Origin: Flavobacterium yafengii
GTDB lineage: Bacteria; Bacteroidota; Bacteroidia; Flavobacteriales; Flavobacteriaceae
DNA length: 64,000 nucleotides
Assembly: GCF_030010375.1 (NCBI RefSeq)
Contig: NZ_JASCRY010000001.1
Span: forward strand, 620,001 to 684,000
Reading direction: 5' to 3'
Shown here: positions 26,180 through 34,697 of the stretch, one piece after another
How the letters are laid out: each line of letters starts with the position of its first letter
Numbering within the stretch: position 1 is the first letter of the stretch
Notes under the pieces: generated by a model
Databases searched by the model: none
What the model was told of the DNA's origin: nothing
Seen by the model: only the letters and a program-made list of their open reading frames with translations
Program-made: the position numbers and the translations under genes

Positions 26180-26835
26180 AAGCAATAGGAAACATACACC
26201 TTATCTGGAGACCAGGTAAAGGCAGTAGAAGAATTTCTGTTGGTACTATTAAAAAAAGTGCCTCGGAAGGAATTCGCTTTCAATATAATCAGGATGGAGT
26301 TGAAGAAGCCAAGAAGTTAGGTTTTGTACATTATGAAGGTTTTCCAGATACAAGTAAAGATAAAATTTATACGGAAAATGTAATTGAAATTTTTGGTCAA
26401 AGATTAATGCGCAGTGAGAGACCTGATTTACATGATTTTTATGATTTTTGGAATATTGATTTAAGTAAAAGAGAAGATAAATATTATATGTTAGCTTTTA
26501 CCCAAGGACTATTGCCGACAGATAATTTTGAGTTTTTGGCTCATTTTAACCCTGTAGAAAATTTATCCTTTGTTACTGAAATAACTAATTTATTAGAAAG
26601 TCAAATACCTTCAGACAAAGTTTCTATTGGAGATGATTTAAGATATGAATTAGAACCGAATAATCAATACGATAATAAAGCTGTAAAAATCTTCAAAGAA
26701 GATTTATATCTTGGACGTATTAAACTAATTCACTGTAGTGTATTCCATAAAACAAGTAAGCAGTTTGCTTTAATTGTTCAAGGAACTGAAAAAAATGGCG
26801 TATTAAAACGAATTTTTGTTAAAGCAAGTCTTTGA
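26176..26835 (+). CDS. HIRAN-domain protein with HipA N-terminal-like region, partner of the kinase
   Basis: The 219-residue protein overlaps the kinase gene by 4 bases, so the pair is coupled. Residues about 130-219 look like a HIRAN domain (SIGDDLRYELEPNNQYDNKAVKI...LGRI), a fold that binds DNA ends or 3' single strands in helicases. Residues about 8-95 (VGTIKKSASEGIRFQYNQDG, then RSERPDL) resemble the N-terminal subdomain of HipA or the HipS protein of split Hip systems; this second match is weaker. If right, the piece missing from the kinase is supplied here and may act as antitoxin or sensor. It is A/T-rich like the kinase gene. Confidence 0.75.
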   Translation: MKAIGNIHLIWRPGKGSRRISVGTIKKSASEGIRFQYNQDGVEEAKKLGFVHYEGFPDTSKDKIYTENVIEIFGQRLMRSERPDLHDFYDFWNIDLSKREDKYYMLAFTQGLLPTDNFEFLAHFNPVENLSFVTEITNLLESQIPSDKVSIGDDLRYELEPNNQYDNKAVKIFKEDLYLGRIKLIHCSVFHKTSKQFALIVQGTEKNGVLKRIFVKASL

Positions 26836-26864
26836 TCTATATTATCATCAACTATACTACAAGT

Positions 26865-26900
26865 TTGCAATTGGCACAAGGAATAAGATTTGATTTGTAG
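26865..26900 (+). repeat. Direct repeat, distal copy (remnant ALDH7 3' end)
   Basis: These 36 bases encode LQLAQGIRFDL followed by TAG and differ from the true ALDH7 end (24975-25010) at only three positions. No open frame joins them to a dehydrogenase. They mark the right border of the kinase/HIRAN module and are followed by a terminator at 26920. Confidence 0.9.
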
Positions 26901-26919
26901 AACAAATTATAATAAACTA

Positions 26920-26955
26920 AAAAGGCAATTTGAATATTTCAAATTGCCTTTTTTT
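26920..26955 (+). terminator. Terminator behind the distal ALDH7 3' end
   Basis: AAAAGGCAATTTGAA and its complement form a near-perfect 15-bp stem with a 3-base loop and a T run. It may be the terminator originally belonging to the dehydrogenase gene before the insertion, or the donor's; it also faces the convergent gene at 26993. Confidence 0.85.
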
Positions 26956-26992
26956 ATTAAAAATTGCTTCGTTAACTTTGTGAATAATGTTT

Positions 26993-27490
26993 CTACAAAT
27001 TGAAAGAAGCGCCAATATTAAACGTAAATTGATTGTTCAATTTATCAAAACCTACAGCATCTGTTTTATAACTGGCTATAGGAATTCCAGCTTCGGAGAA
27101 AATACCAAAACCTTCCGTAAAGAAATAACGGAATCCTAAATGTGCACCAAAATTTCTTAAACCTAAATCCAATCCTGGGTAAACATCCATTTTTGGATCA
27201 AATTGAAAAACATTTCCCAAGTTTGCATTGAATCGTCCTTTAATATCCACTCTGTCTCCAAAATCAGGTTTGTTTCCTAAATCATCATTAGAAACGGATA
27301 ACAAATAAGAAGTCACAAATCCGAATGACATGTTTTCTCCAACTCCAAAATCAGAAGAAACACGAATTCCAGATCCTCCGTTTTGAAAGTTACCTCCAAC
27401 ATCAAATTTAACATCTCCTTTTCCTTTGAAAGCTTGTGCATTGATCAAACCAACTGTCAATAGCAATACTAATGTAGTAATCTTTTTCAT
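26993..27490 (-). CDS. Outer-membrane beta-barrel protein of unknown function
   Basis: The 165-residue protein has a signal peptide (MKKITTLVLLLTVGLINAQ) and alternating polar/hydrophobic strands, with a C-terminal FNIGASFNL ending in a strand typical of small outer-membrane barrels. It resembles a conserved small family of Flavobacteriaceae, whose role is unknown. It is monocistronic. Confidence 0.75.
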   Translation of the reverse strand: MKKITTLVLLLTVGLINAQAFKGKGDVKFDVGGNFQNGGSGIRVSSDFGVGENMSFGFVTSYLLSVSNDDLGNKPDFGDRVDIKGRFNANLGNVFQFDPKMDVYPGLDLGLRNFGAHLGFRYFFTEGFGIFSEAGIPIASYKTDAVGFDKLNNQFTFNIGASFNL

Positions 27491-27533
27491 ACTTTTAATT
27501 TTTTAAGTGGGTGCAAAACTAGCTCAATAAAAT

Positions 27534-28259
27534 CTAATTTCTTCCCTTTTCGTCAAAATACAATCGGGTCAAAGGTTCGCTTTGCCAGAATTCTTTGGTA
27601 TCAACATCCATAATCGTTAATGGTCCTTTGAAAGCTGCGCCGGTATCCACATTCCAAACATTTGCTTTTTGTATCGGGGTTGTTTCGCCTATTCGGGTTA
27701 CAGGCGTATGACCAATATAAATTTCGTTGTATAATGTAAAGCGTTTTGGGTAGAAAATATCATCAGTTTTCATAGTCTTGTCCAATGCCAAAGCCGTTTC
27801 CCATAAGGTTCTATCCCAATAGAAAAGCCCTGGAAAATATTCAAAATCAACACCATTCATATTGGTAAAACCAGCATGAACAAATAGACGAAGTTGCTCG
27901 TCCAGATAAAAATTTTCTAATGATTTCAAGAATTCGATATGTTTTTGCTTCGTTTCTGCCTTAACGGATTCGTAGGCCAAAACAGTCGCTTCTCCGCCAT
28001 GTTTGTACCACAACAGATTGTCTTTACTTTCGTCAAGCCATTCCAGCAATAAGTCATCATGATTCCCGCGAATGCAAACACAGTTCTGTTTGGTTTTTAA
28101 ATCAATTATAAAATCGAGTACCTGAGGAGATTGGCTCCAGCCATCAACATAATCTCCCAGAAAAATCAAGGTGTCGTTTTTAGTAACGTTGGCTCTCTCC
28201 ATAATTTGGTGTAATGCTCGCAAACCACCGTGGATATCGCCTATAACAAGTGTTCTCAT
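27534..28259 (-). CDS. Metallophosphoesterase (serine/threonine phosphatase-like)
   Basis: A 241-residue calcineurin-like phosphoesterase: GDIHGGLRAL (D8, H10), GDYVDGWSQ and RGNHDDLL give the dinuclear metal site, with VHAGF and GHTPV supplying the later His residues. It has the length and order of PPP-family phosphatases such as diadenosine-tetraphosphate hydrolase-like and PrpA/PrpB-like enzymes; the substrate is uncertain. It is cytosolic. Confidence 0.9.
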   Translation of the reverse strand: MRTLVIGDIHGGLRALHQIMERANVTKNDTLIFLGDYVDGWSQSPQVLDFIIDLKTKQNCVCIRGNHDDLLLEWLDESKDNLLWYKHGGEATVLAYESVKAETKQKHIEFLKSLENFYLDEQLRLFVHAGFTNMNGVDFEYFPGLFYWDRTLWETALALDKTMKTDDIFYPKRFTLYNEIYIGHTPVTRIGETTPIQKANVWNVDTGAAFKGPLTIMDVDTKEFWQSEPLTRLYFDEKGRN

Positions 28260-28665
28260 GTACTGAATGTTCTTTATTAGTGTAAAAACAGCCAGAAAGA
28301 CAGTGCTATTTTCAAGTCATAAAAATAAGTAAAAGACTGATGAAGTATGCTACTTTAACTTATTTTTTTAAATAAATTAAAAGGAACGGTATTTTAAAGA
28401 TTGTAATTTTTGTGAAAATTAGGATAGGAATTTCTTTGGAATTCGGTTTTAATCAGGTAGAAAATATCACTGTTTTTGGTGATGGTTTTTTTTATTTTTT
28501 AAGATTAGCTTTACAAAAAAATAAATCTCTCGAAAATGAGTGCACTTCTAGCGTTATCGTTACTTTTGGCTAAAATGATCTGTCAGGTTTTAAAAGAATT
28601 GTTGGCTTTGTTTTAGAATTATAAATCGATACTTTCTTTTCAAAATTATTTTTTCAATCAGATAA
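28260..28665. other. Gene-free A/T-rich intergenic stretch
   Basis: About 400 bases between the divergent phosphoesterase and hydrolase genes contain no frame that looks coding. A TACTTTTG box at 28561-28568 is a possible promoter for the downstream gene. There is a weak 5-bp hairpin followed by a T run near 28466-28497. Nothing else stands out. Confidence 0.5.
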
Positions 28666-28680
28666 ATGCTTAAAATCCAT

Positions 28681-29457
28681 ATGAAAATATATTTGCAAAT
28701 ACTGTTTTGTTTCTTTTTGTTAAGTTGTAATTCTAATAAAAACGCCACAATTACCAAGGTCAATAATCTAGAATTTGAGGTCAAAACAGATAGTGCCAGT
28801 TGGTTGGACAGTTCCAGAAACAGATTAATTCCGGTTGCGTTTTATTCCCCAATTGTAAACGATAAAATCAGAAATCAACAATTGGTAATCATCAGTCATG
28901 GATATGGAGAAAATAAACCGGGCGCAAACAAATCGTATTCATACTTAACAAAAAAATTAGCGTCCAAAGGTTATTTTGTAATAAGTATTCAGCATGAATT
29001 ACCAACCGATGATTTATTGCCTTTGACAGGAATTCCTCAAGTGGTACGACGATCAAATTGGGAAAGAGGAGCAGAGAATATTCTATTTGTTCTCAATGAA
29101 TTAAAAAAAATAAAACCAGAATTAGATTTCAATCATGTAAACCTAATTGGACATTCTAATGGAGGTGATATGGCAGTTTTGTTTGCTCATAAATACCCAA
29201 ACACAGTTGATAAAATAATTTCGTTAGACAATCGCAGAATGGAATTGCCTAGAACTTCCCAGCCTAAAATTTACTCGCTTCGTTCCAATGATCAGCCTGC
29301 TGATGAGGGAGTTTTGCCTACTGTTGAAGCGCAGAAAAAGTTCGGGATAAAAATCATTAAACTCCCGAATACCATCCACAATGACATGAATGACAGAGGA
29401 AATAAAAGACAAAAAAGAGAAATTAACACCTATGTATTGGGTTTTCTTAGCGAATGA
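28681..29457 (+). CDS. Alpha/beta-hydrolase, predicted lipoprotein
   Basis: From ATG 28681 the protein has 258 residues and a lipobox (FFLLSCNS). An earlier ATG at 28666 would only add five residues in front of the signal peptide. The fold is shown by VIISHGYGENKPGANKS (oxyanion loop), the nucleophile elbow GHSNGGD, and TIHNDM near the C terminus for the catalytic His. It resembles platelet-activating-factor acetylhydrolase/dienelactone-hydrolase-like proteins. It probably acts on an ester in the envelope. Confidence 0.82.
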   Translation: MKIYLQILFCFFLLSCNSNKNATITKVNNLEFEVKTDSASWLDSSRNRLIPVAFYSPIVNDKIRNQQLVIISHGYGENKPGANKSYSYLTKKLASKGYFVISIQHELPTDDLLPLTGIPQVVRRSNWERGAENILFVLNELKKIKPELDFNHVNLIGHSNGGDMAVLFAHKYPNTVDKIISLDNRRMELPRTSQPKIYSLRSNDQPADEGVLPTVEAQKKFGIKIIKLPNTIHNDMNDRGNKRQKREINTYVLGFLSE

Positions 29458-29477
29458 AATCTATAAAATAATTGTAG

Positions 29478-30617
29478 TTACTGCACATCATATTTCATCT
29501 TTCTCAAAATCCGTAACGCTTCTTTAAATGATAAATATACTTGGTTGAAAGGTTTTAAAAGCACTTTGGCATCAATCAATTTTTGTTTGGCTTCTTCAAA
29601 ACCGTTGAGGTAACAAATCATAAAAGTGGAAGGTAAATTCTCTAAATCTTTGTGTTCTCGCTCGGATAACGAAAGTCCTTTTTGGAGTTTTTTTAACAAA
29701 GCAATATTGGCATTGTAAATATGAAACAACATTTTTTTATTGAATTCCGGTGGCTGAAAAAGTATCTCTCTTTCTATTTTATAATAACCATTATCATGAA
29801 AATGAATTGTTTGTTTTTCTAAAGGATAATAGCTTGTTTTGTCATTTAAGCCCAAAGGAACATATTCAATAATGGTAAAAGTATCTTCATCGAAAGTGAT
29901 TTCGACCACATCCTGAGCCGAATAAAAAAGCTTAATTTGTTCGTTGATCAATTCAATGTCGACACGTGATAAATAGGTTTTATCACGGGATTTTTTAGCA
30001 ATTCCTGCCCAGCAAATCACAAATAATTCTTTGAATACTTTATACTTTGGCGCCATATCCTTGTGGCGAAAATTCATGAAATCAATCACGCCATCGAGTG
30101 TGTATTCAATGCTGTTTCGGGAGTTGTTTTCGATGCCAATTACGGTTTCCGTGTTCTGATAATTCTTTTCGATTTCGCCTTCAATGGGCATTGTGTTGCT
30201 GCCTCGCCGAATAAAAATACTGTTGGCAGGAATCGTGTGAATTCCTTTTTTGAAATGGGAAGTTTTGCTTTTTGGCTTGACTGTTACCAGTCCGATAACT
30301 TTATCTTTTGGCAAATTTGGAAATGGCACATTTTCGTACTGAATTTTCGGAGGATTTTCCAGATAGGCATTCACTAAATTCTGAATCCGGCTGTCGTCAA
30401 AAAAGTCATCCCCAACAATAGTATTATCTTGATCTTCAACACCCACGACGATATAGGAATTGTTTGTAGGATTCGAATTGGAGAGCGCGCAAATGTGTTT
30501 GAGAAACTTTGCTTTTCCTTCCCGTGTATGCAAATTCAACTGACGCTTTTTGTCATAAAAACTGCTCTCATCATTGTGAGCGAGCAGGTTCTTGATAAGA
30601 ATGCGTTTGTTGATCAT
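29478..30617 (-). CDS. AlbA_2 (Schlafen-like) domain protein, putative nucleic-acid-binding regulator
   Basis: The 379-residue protein carries an N-terminal AlbA_2 domain (about 12-140): DESSFYDKKRQLNLH, then KAKFLKHICALSNSN and YIVVGVEDQDNTIVGDD, with IFIRRGSNTMP closing the domain. The rest is not recognised, and no helicase or HTH is obvious. Bacterial AlbA_2 proteins are often annotated as ATP-binding or transcriptional regulators. A TAnnTTTG box is not clear upstream. It seems intact. Confidence 0.7.
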   Translation of the reverse strand: MINKRILIKNLLAHNDESSFYDKKRQLNLHTREGKAKFLKHICALSNSNPTNNSYIVVGVEDQDNTIVGDDFFDDSRIQNLVNAYLENPPKIQYENVPFPNLPKDKVIGLVTVKPKSKTSHFKKGIHTIPANSIFIRRGSNTMPIEGEIEKNYQNTETVIGIENNSRNSIEYTLDGVIDFMNFRHKDMAPKYKVFKELFVICWAGIAKKSRDKTYLSRVDIELINEQIKLFYSAQDVVEITFDEDTFTIIEYVPLGLNDKTSYYPLEKQTIHFHDNGYYKIEREILFQPPEFNKKMLFHIYNANIALLKKLQKGLSLSEREHKDLENLPSTFMICYLNGFEEAKQKLIDAKVLLKPFNQVYLSFKEALRILRKMKYDVQ

Positions 30618-30714
30618 CGGTATTGATTATTATTTATTTCTATTTTTTATTGTTGTTAAGGCTTATTTATTAATCATATTTTGATGCTTTTCTATCAGAG
30701 CTTTTTAATAAACC

Positions 30715-30766
30715 ACCGCTAATTCGCAGATTTTCTAATTAATATAAAAATCTGCGAATTAGCGGT
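30715..30766. repeat. 20-bp perfect inverted repeat
   Basis: ACCGCTAATTCGCAGATTTT (30715-30734) has an exact complement at 30747-30766 across a 12-base A/T loop. The following T run is on the plus strand, where no gene ends, so it is not a normal terminator for the minus-strand genes around it. It more likely belongs to a family of palindromic intergenic repeats. Confidence 0.85.
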
Positions 30767-30843
30767 TGATTTTTTTACCCGTTAAATTTCTTATTTCTAA
30801 TAGAATTATAATTCGCCATATTCGAAGGTTTTATTAACAATAA

Positions 30844-31596
30844 TCAATCTCTTTTTAAAATAGTAGCAGCGGCTTGTGCTGTTGGTAATACCATCAAATC
30901 GGCAATATTTACATGATACGGTCTGGAAACTACAAAGTGAATAATATCAGCTATATCTTCTGGATGTAATGGCTCAAAACCTTTGTAAACATTGGCGGCT
31001 CTGTCTGCATCACCTTTAAAACGCACTTCGCTAAATTCTGTTTCTACTGCACCGGGATGAATAGCACCCACCCGAATTCCATAAGGGTTCAAATCCATTC
31101 GCATGGCATGGTTCAAGGCGTCAACGGCATGTTTGGAGGCACAATAGACGTTTCCGTTTGGATAGACTTCTTTTCCGGCAATGGAACCAATGTTGATAAT
31201 ATGACCTGATTTTCGTTCAATCATTTGCGGAATTATGGCTTTTGAAACATATAAAAGCCCTTTGACATTGATGTCAATCATGGCGTCCCAATCGTCTAAA
31301 TCCCCGTTTTGAATGGGGTCTAAACCATGCGCATTTCCGGCATTATTAATCAAAACATCGATTGTAGAAAAAGCTTCCGGTATGGAATTGATACTTTTAA
31401 AAACCGCTTTTTTATCCCGAACATCAAAGGACAAAGTGTGTACTTCCGTAAGTGCTGAAAGCTCTTTTTCAAGAGCGATTAACCGGTCTTCACGGCGTCC
31501 GCAAAGAATAATTTTATAATTGTTTTTAGCTAATATTTGTGCTGTTGCTTTACCAATTCCGCTGGTTGCTCCAGTCACTAAGGCTGTTTTAGTCAT
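30844..31596 (-). CDS. SDR-family oxidoreductase
   Basis: Starting at MTKTALVTGATSGIGKATAQ (ATG 31594-31596) the protein has 250 residues; a longer frame from 31641 adds 15 unlikely residues before the Rossmann strand. Motifs: TGATSGIG, NNAGNAHG, catalytic YCASK, and the HPGAVETEF loop. It resembles the YdfG/serine-dehydrogenase-like branch. It follows the aldo/keto reductase gene by about 50 bases on the same strand, suggesting a two-gene operon. Confidence 0.88.
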   Translation of the reverse strand: MTKTALVTGATSGIGKATAQILAKNNYKIILCGRREDRLIALEKELSALTEVHTLSFDVRDKKAVFKSINSIPEAFSTIDVLINNAGNAHGLDPIQNGDLDDWDAMIDINVKGLLYVSKAIIPQMIERKSGHIINIGSIAGKEVYPNGNVYCASKHAVDALNHAMRMDLNPYGIRVGAIHPGAVETEFSEVRFKGDADRAANVYKGFEPLHPEDIADIIHFVVSRPYHVNIADLMVLPTAQAAATILKRD

Positions 31597-31646
31597 GAGT
31601 TTTTTTTCTATTTTAGATTCTAAAGTTGCTGTACTGAACACTAATT

Positions 31647-32519
31647 CTAGGCTACATTATTTCCCATGCTTGCTGCCCAAATAGCAAACCAATCTTCTTT
31701 GTCTAATTCTAAATCGACAGCTTTCATAAGCGATTGGATTCGGGCCACGTTTACTGTTCCGGCAATTGGAATTACTTGTGCGGGATGTTTTAAAATCCAG
31801 GAAAGCAAAATCGTATCAGAACCCAAATGGTATTTTGAAACTAAGGTCGCCAGTAATTTTTTTAAACGTCTGGTTTGTGGATTGTCTTCTCTAAAAACGG
31901 ATCCCAGCGGATTCCAAGACATCGGACGAATGGTATTGGCTTGCATATAATCAAAACTTCCGTCGACCATAGGTTCGAAACTCGTTGCCGAAAATTGCAC
32001 TTGATTGTACAAAACTTCTGTTTTTTGGCGAATCAATTCGGTTTGTGTGGAAGTAAAATTAGAAAGACCAAAATCTTTAATTTTTCCTTCTGATTTTAAT
32101 TTCAAAACTGCTTCGGCAATTTCATCTGCCTGCATTAATGGGCTGGGTCTGTGTAGTAAAAGAACATCCAGATAATCAGTGTGTAGATTTTTTAAGGAGT
32201 TTTCAACAGACCAGATAATATAATCTTTGGAATATTCATAATGTTTTATGGTGTTGATGCGATTTTCCGTCACCATTTGGATGCCACATTTGGATATTAA
32301 TTGCATTTTTTCTCTAGCAATTTTACTCGAAGCAAAGGCTTTTCCAAAATCAGATTCGGTGGTATAATCACCATATATATCGGCATGATCGAATGTAGTA
32401 ATTTTGTTTTCCAAGCATACATTAATCATGTTTTCCATTTCTTTGGTATTGAGATTTTTATCCCAAATTCCCCAATTCATGACACCTGCTACAATAGGTG
32501 ATAATTTTGTTTTATTCAT
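31647..32519 (-). CDS. Aldo/keto reductase
   Basis: A 290-residue AKR with the catalytic tetrad D47, Y49 (FDHADIYGDY), K77 (ISKCG) and H123 (LLLHRPSP), and the C-terminal cofactor-binding IPIAGTVNVARIQSL. It resembles the YdhF branch of NADPH-dependent reductases. Its substrate is not predictable. It is the first gene of a probable pair with the SDR. Confidence 0.9.
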   Translation of the reverse strand: MNKTKLSPIVAGVMNWGIWDKNLNTKEMENMINVCLENKITTFDHADIYGDYTTESDFGKAFASSKIAREKMQLISKCGIQMVTENRINTIKHYEYSKDYIIWSVENSLKNLHTDYLDVLLLHRPSPLMQADEIAEAVLKLKSEGKIKDFGLSNFTSTQTELIRQKTEVLYNQVQFSATSFEPMVDGSFDYMQANTIRPMSWNPLGSVFREDNPQTRRLKKLLATLVSKYHLGSDTILLSWILKHPAQVIPIAGTVNVARIQSLMKAVDLELDKEDWFAIWAASMGNNVA

Positions 32520-32731
32520 GGTTTTTATTTTTTATTGAAATTCATAATTCTGCTATTTCAAAGTATATTTTTCAAAGTTCTTAAAAATATAAAAATTGTA
32601 TCATAATTCGTCCTTAAATTTAGGGCTTTTGTCGAAGTTTTAACCATTTTTTAACATCTTACTTCTAAAAAAAAATTCAATTTGCACCATCAAAACGAAG
32701 GCATTAAATTCAAGGTTTTAAAAATAATAAA

Positions 32732-33736
32732 ATGGAAGAAAATACAGCGACTTTAGACATCAGAGCAATCAATGAAAAAATAGAAAGAGAGAGTGCTTTT
32801 ATAGACCTTCTCACAATGGAAATGAACAAGGTTATCGTAGGTCAAAAGCACATGGTGGAGCGTTTGTTAATTGGACTTTTGGGTCAGGGACATATTTTAT
32901 TGGAAGGAGTTCCCGGATTAGCAAAAACATTAGCGATAAATACTCTTTCGCAAGCGGTACACGGATCTTTCAGCAGAATACAATTTACACCGGATTTATT
33001 GCCAGCCGATGTTGTGGGAACTATGATCTACAACATTAAGTCAAATGAATTCTCGATAAAAAAAGGACCGATTTTCGCTAATTTTGTCCTTGCTGATGAG
33101 ATTAACCGTGCGCCAGCCAAAGTACAATCGGCATTGTTAGAAGCGATGCAGGAAAAGCAAGTTACTATTGGCGACACCACTTTCAAGTTAGACCGACCAT
33201 TCTTGGTTTTGGCCACTCAAAATCCAATTGAACAAGAAGGAACATATCAATTACCTGAAGCTCAAGTCGATCGTTTCATGTTGAAAACGGTTATTGATTA
33301 CCCAAAAATGGAAGACGAGCGTTTAGTGATTCGTCAAAACCTAAAAGGAAGTTATGAAAAAGTAAATCCTGTGGTTTCAGTAGAACAAATTTTACGCGCT
33401 CAAGAAGCAGTTCGTGAAGTTTACATGGATGAAAAAATAGAAAAATACATACTTGATATCATTTTTGCCACGCGTTATCCAGAAAAATATAAATTGGCTG
33501 ATTTGAAACCATTAATCAGTTTTGGAGCGTCGCCACGTGGAAGTATCAATTTGGCGAATGCCGCAAAATGCTACGCTTTTATCAAACGTCGTGGCTATGT
33601 AATTCCAGAAGATGTTCGTGCTGTAGTTCATGATGTGTTGCGTCACAGAATTGGAGTTACCTACGAAGCCGAAGCTGAGAATATTACTTCAGTAGATATC
33701 ATTAACAAAATCGTAAACGAAGTAGAAGTACCCTAA
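32732..33736 (+). CDS. MoxR-type AAA+ ATPase, first gene of the Bat cluster
   Basis: The 334-residue ATPase has a Walker A variant GVPGLAKT, Walker B-containing LADEINRAPAKVQSALLEAMQE, sensor 1 ATQNPIEQEGTYQLPEAQVDRF and the C-terminal lid FGASPRGSINLANAAKC. MoxR proteins act as chaperones or assembly factors for VWA-domain partners; the gene leads a run of DUF58, BatA, BatB and other Bat genes. A possible TCAATTTG box lies upstream near 32679. Confidence 0.95.
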   Translation: MEENTATLDIRAINEKIERESAFIDLLTMEMNKVIVGQKHMVERLLIGLLGQGHILLEGVPGLAKTLAINTLSQAVHGSFSRIQFTPDLLPADVVGTMIYNIKSNEFSIKKGPIFANFVLADEINRAPAKVQSALLEAMQEKQVTIGDTTFKLDRPFLVLATQNPIEQEGTYQLPEAQVDRFMLKTVIDYPKMEDERLVIRQNLKGSYEKVNPVVSVEQILRAQEAVREVYMDEKIEKYILDIIFATRYPEKYKLADLKPLISFGASPRGSINLANAAKCYAFIKRRGYVIPEDVRAVVHDVLRHRIGVTYEAEAENITSVDIINKIVNEVEVP

Positions 33737-33737
33737 A

Positions 33738-33812
33738 AGTGAATAGTAATAAGTGAATAGTAATTAGCCTTGGTTGGTTACTATTCACTATTCACTAATT
33801 ACTAATTACTAA
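33738..33812. repeat. Palindromic AGTGAATAGTAA repeat between moxR and the DUF58 gene
   Basis: Two direct copies of AGTGAATAGTAAT (33738-33750 and 33752-33764) face complementary TTACTATTCACTATTCACT at 33778-33796, and AATTACT repeats follow. The whole can fold into a long hairpin within an operon. It is probably a dispersed repeat rather than a terminator, as no T run follows. Confidence 0.7.
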
Positions 33813-33816
33813 AGAA

Positions 33817-34680
33817 ATGGATACAAAAGACCTCTTAAAAAAAGTACGAAAAATAGAAATCAAAACCCGAAGATTGAGCGATCACATCTTTTCGGGAGAG
33901 TATCATACGTCTTTCAAAGGACGTGGAATGACATTCAGCGAAGTGCGTCAATACCAGTACGGAGATGATATTCGTGCGATTGATTGGAATGTAACCGCAC
34001 GGTACAACGAAGCGCACGTAAAAGTTTTTGAGGAAGAACGCGAATTGACCATGATGTTAATGGTTGATATTTCGGGTTCAGAAAGTTTTGGTTCGAAAAA
34101 CCAATTCAAAAAAGACATTGTTACGGAGATTGCCGCAACAATGGCTTTTTCAGCAACTCAAAACAATGATAAAATAGGTTTGATTTTGTTTTCAGATGAA
34201 ATCGAATTGTACATTCCGCCAAAAAAAGGAAGATCACACGTACTGCGAATCATTCGAGAATTAATAGAATTTCAGCCGAAAAGCCGTAAAACAGATATTG
34301 CTCAAGCCTTGAAATTTTTATCGGGAACCCAAAAAAAGAAAGCAATTGTATTTGTGATTTCTGATTTCATGTCGGAAGATTACGAGCAAACATTAAAAAT
34401 AGCATCTAAGAAACATGATATAACGGGTATTCGCGTGTACGACATTCGAGAAGAAAAAATGCCGGATTTAGGTATGGTTTCTATGCTTGATGCCGAAACC
34501 GGAGCAATCGAATTGATAAATACCGGTTCAAAAGCAGTGCGAATGAATTATGAAAAACAGTACCATGATAAAGTCAACTATTTTAAAGAAACATTCAGTA
34601 AATCAGGTTCAGGTGTTGTAAACACTAGAGTTGACGAAAGTTATGTGACGAAATTATTAAGTTATTTCAAATCGAGATAA
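33817..34680 (+). CDS. DUF58 domain protein (Bat cluster)
   Basis: A 287-residue DUF58/VWA-like protein: GEYHTSFKGRGMTFSEVRQYQYGDDIRAIDWNVTAR is the DUF58 core, and MLMVDISGSESFGS looks like a MIDAS metal site. It is expected to work with the MoxR ATPase. It is cytosolic, complete and co-oriented. Confidence 0.93.
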   Translation: MDTKDLLKKVRKIEIKTRRLSDHIFSGEYHTSFKGRGMTFSEVRQYQYGDDIRAIDWNVTARYNEAHVKVFEEERELTMMLMVDISGSESFGSKNQFKKDIVTEIAATMAFSATQNNDKIGLILFSDEIELYIPPKKGRSHVLRIIRELIEFQPKSRKTDIAQALKFLSGTQKKKAIVFVISDFMSEDYEQTLKIASKKHDITGIRVYDIREEKMPDLGMVSMLDAETGAIELINTGSKAVRMNYEKQYHDKVNYFKETFSKSGSGVVNTRVDESYVTKLLSYFKSR

Positions 34681-34697
34681 GGGTTCAATAATAAAAG

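Noticed and set aside
25097..26835. Integrative element with tRNA att site or integrase
   Set aside because: No tRNA gene, integrase or transposase lies at or near the module; only the 3' end repeat is seen.
24975..26900. Repeat pair as an assembly artefact
   Set aside because: The two copies differ at three of 36 bases, change two residues and have different flanks and terminators, which a misassembly of one sequence would not give.
33738..33812. Possible CRISPR array
   Set aside because: Repeats are short, contiguous and palindromic with no spacers, and no cas genes are present.
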